Assembly: GCA_035544395.1 (NCBI GenBank)
Contig: DATKFM010000015.1
Span: 1 to 14,318 of the forward strand
Length of the DNA stretch: 14,318 nt
Direction of reading: 5' to 3'
From: DATKFM01 sp035544395
GTDB taxonomy: Bacteria; Pseudomonadota; Alphaproteobacteria; Dongiales; Dongiaceae
Position numbers and translations under genes: made by a program. This document shows, piece after piece, positions 13,688-14,318 of the stretch (the stretch's first letter is position 1; each line of letters starts with the position of its first letter). The notes beneath the pieces are model-generated. The model had not been told where the DNA came from and did not search any database. It saw only the letters and a program-made list of their open reading frames with translations.

Positions 13688-14318
13688 TCACCGGGGATGC
13701 AGCAGGCGTGGATTGGTGACGATCGACACGACATCGGCCGCCAGGTTCAACAGGATATATGTTGCGGCGAAGATCAGAGCGCAGCCCTGCACCACCGGTA
13801 TGTCCTTGCGGATTACGGAATCGACCATGAGCTTGCCGATGCCCGGATAGACGAAAACGAACTCGACGACGATGGTGCCGACAATCAGATAGGCAAGGTT
13901 GATGGCGATGACATTGGCGATCGGCGCCCAAGCATTCGGCAGCGCGTGGTGGAAGATGATCTGCCGCGGTGCAATGCCTTTGAGCCGGGCCATTTCGATA
14001 TAGGGGCTGGAAAGCAGGTTGATGATCGCCGCCCGTGTCATGCGCATCATTTGGGCAACGATGACAAGCAGCAACGTCAGCGAGGGCAAGGCGCACCTGT
14101 AGATGCGCTCGAAGAACGGCGTCGTCGCATCGACCTTCGCCAACGAGGGAAAGATGTGCCAATGAGACACGAAGAAGACCATCAAGACGTAAGCAAGAAA
14201 GAATTCCGGCGAAGACACCGCGGTCAGCGTGACAACGTTGATTGTGCGATCGAACAGGCTATTGCGATAGAGCGCGGCCAACATGCCGAGCACCAACGCT
14301 AGCGGCACGGCGGCAATC
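13688..14318 (-). CDS. ABC importer permease, DppB/OppB-like, N-terminus cut by window edge
   Basis: The last 209 residues of an inner-membrane permease that forms the translocation channel with the DppC-like partner. The frame stays open to the right edge of the window (reading IAA before VPLALVLGMLAALYR), so the GTG at 14308 is an internal codon and not a start. Several membrane segments and the coupling loop YIEMARLKGIAPRQIIFHHA followed by LPNAW are clear. VYPGIGKLMVDSV and the final transmembrane segment are typical of the family, which is usually around 310-340 residues, so about 100-130 residues are missing. The substrate-binding protein gene is probably further upstream, outside the window. 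Confidence 0.92.
   Translation of the reverse strand, partial: IAAVPLALVLGMLAALYRNSLFDRTINVVTLTAVSSPEFFLAYVLMVFFVSHWHIFPSLAKVDATTPFFERIYRCALPSLTLLLVIVAQMMRMTRAAIINLLSSPYIEMARLKGIAPRQIIFHHALPNAWAPIANVIAINLAYLIVGTIVVEFVFVYPGIGKLMVDSVIRKDIPVVQGCALIFAATYILLNLAADVVSIVTNPRLLHPR

Noticed and set aside
13663..13734. Longer start for the DppC-like permease at 13734
   Set aside because: It would overlap the DppB-like stop region, adds a non-family Cys-rich segment, and the ATG at 13662 has a strong ribosome site.

Overview
The window is GC-rich, densely coding bacterial chromosome. The gene families and the double-membrane architecture (a protein with an outer-membrane barrel signature, periplasmic peptidoglycan-binding repeats, an ECF sigma/anti-sigma pair, a Dpp/Opp-type importer) point to a Gram-negative proteobacterium. 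An alphaproteobacterium is the best guess, but that is inference from protein flavour and not from a marker gene. No rRNA, tRNA, insertion sequence, integrase, CRISPR array or phage gene was seen.

Layout. Positions 1-1815 (minus strand) hold most of a CocE/NonD-family serine hydrolase that runs off the left edge. A 359-base divergent intergenic region follows. Positions 2175-8000 (plus strand) hold five tightly packed genes: a 677-residue protein with a predicted Ig-like domain and beta-barrel, a 387-residue secreted beta-rich protein with a fibronectin-III-like C-terminus, an ECF sigma factor (TTG start), a single-pass anti-sigma factor, and a secreted subtilisin-family (S8) protease. Two of the junctions are 4-base start/stop overlaps (TTGA and ATGA). 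A four-repeat peptidoglycan-binding protein (8092-9054) follows after 91 bases and may belong to the same unit. A separate small gene (9224-9496) for a 90-residue secreted four-cysteine protein has its own perfect TATAAT box and a leader that can fold into mutually exclusive hairpins. A strong hairpin at 9539-9570 separates it from a convergent sodium-dependent NSS/SNF-family transporter (9587-10954, minus). The right end (11103-14318, minus) is a peptide-type ABC importer: a DppB-like permease cut by the window edge, a DppC-like permease, and a fused double ATPase.

The most interesting part is 2175-8000. The periplasmic domain of the anti-sigma factor has the strand-helix-strand-strand-helix-strand pattern of a subtilase inhibitory prodomain, and the next gene encodes a subtilase with an intact catalytic Asp/His/Ser. 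This suggests, as inference only, a signalling unit in which an envelope protease recognises or is held by the anti-sigma factor, so that protease state or substrate load controls an ECF sigma factor, with the barrel and Ig/FN3-like proteins as co-regulated surface parts. I do not recall a described system with exactly this composition, but could not search for one.
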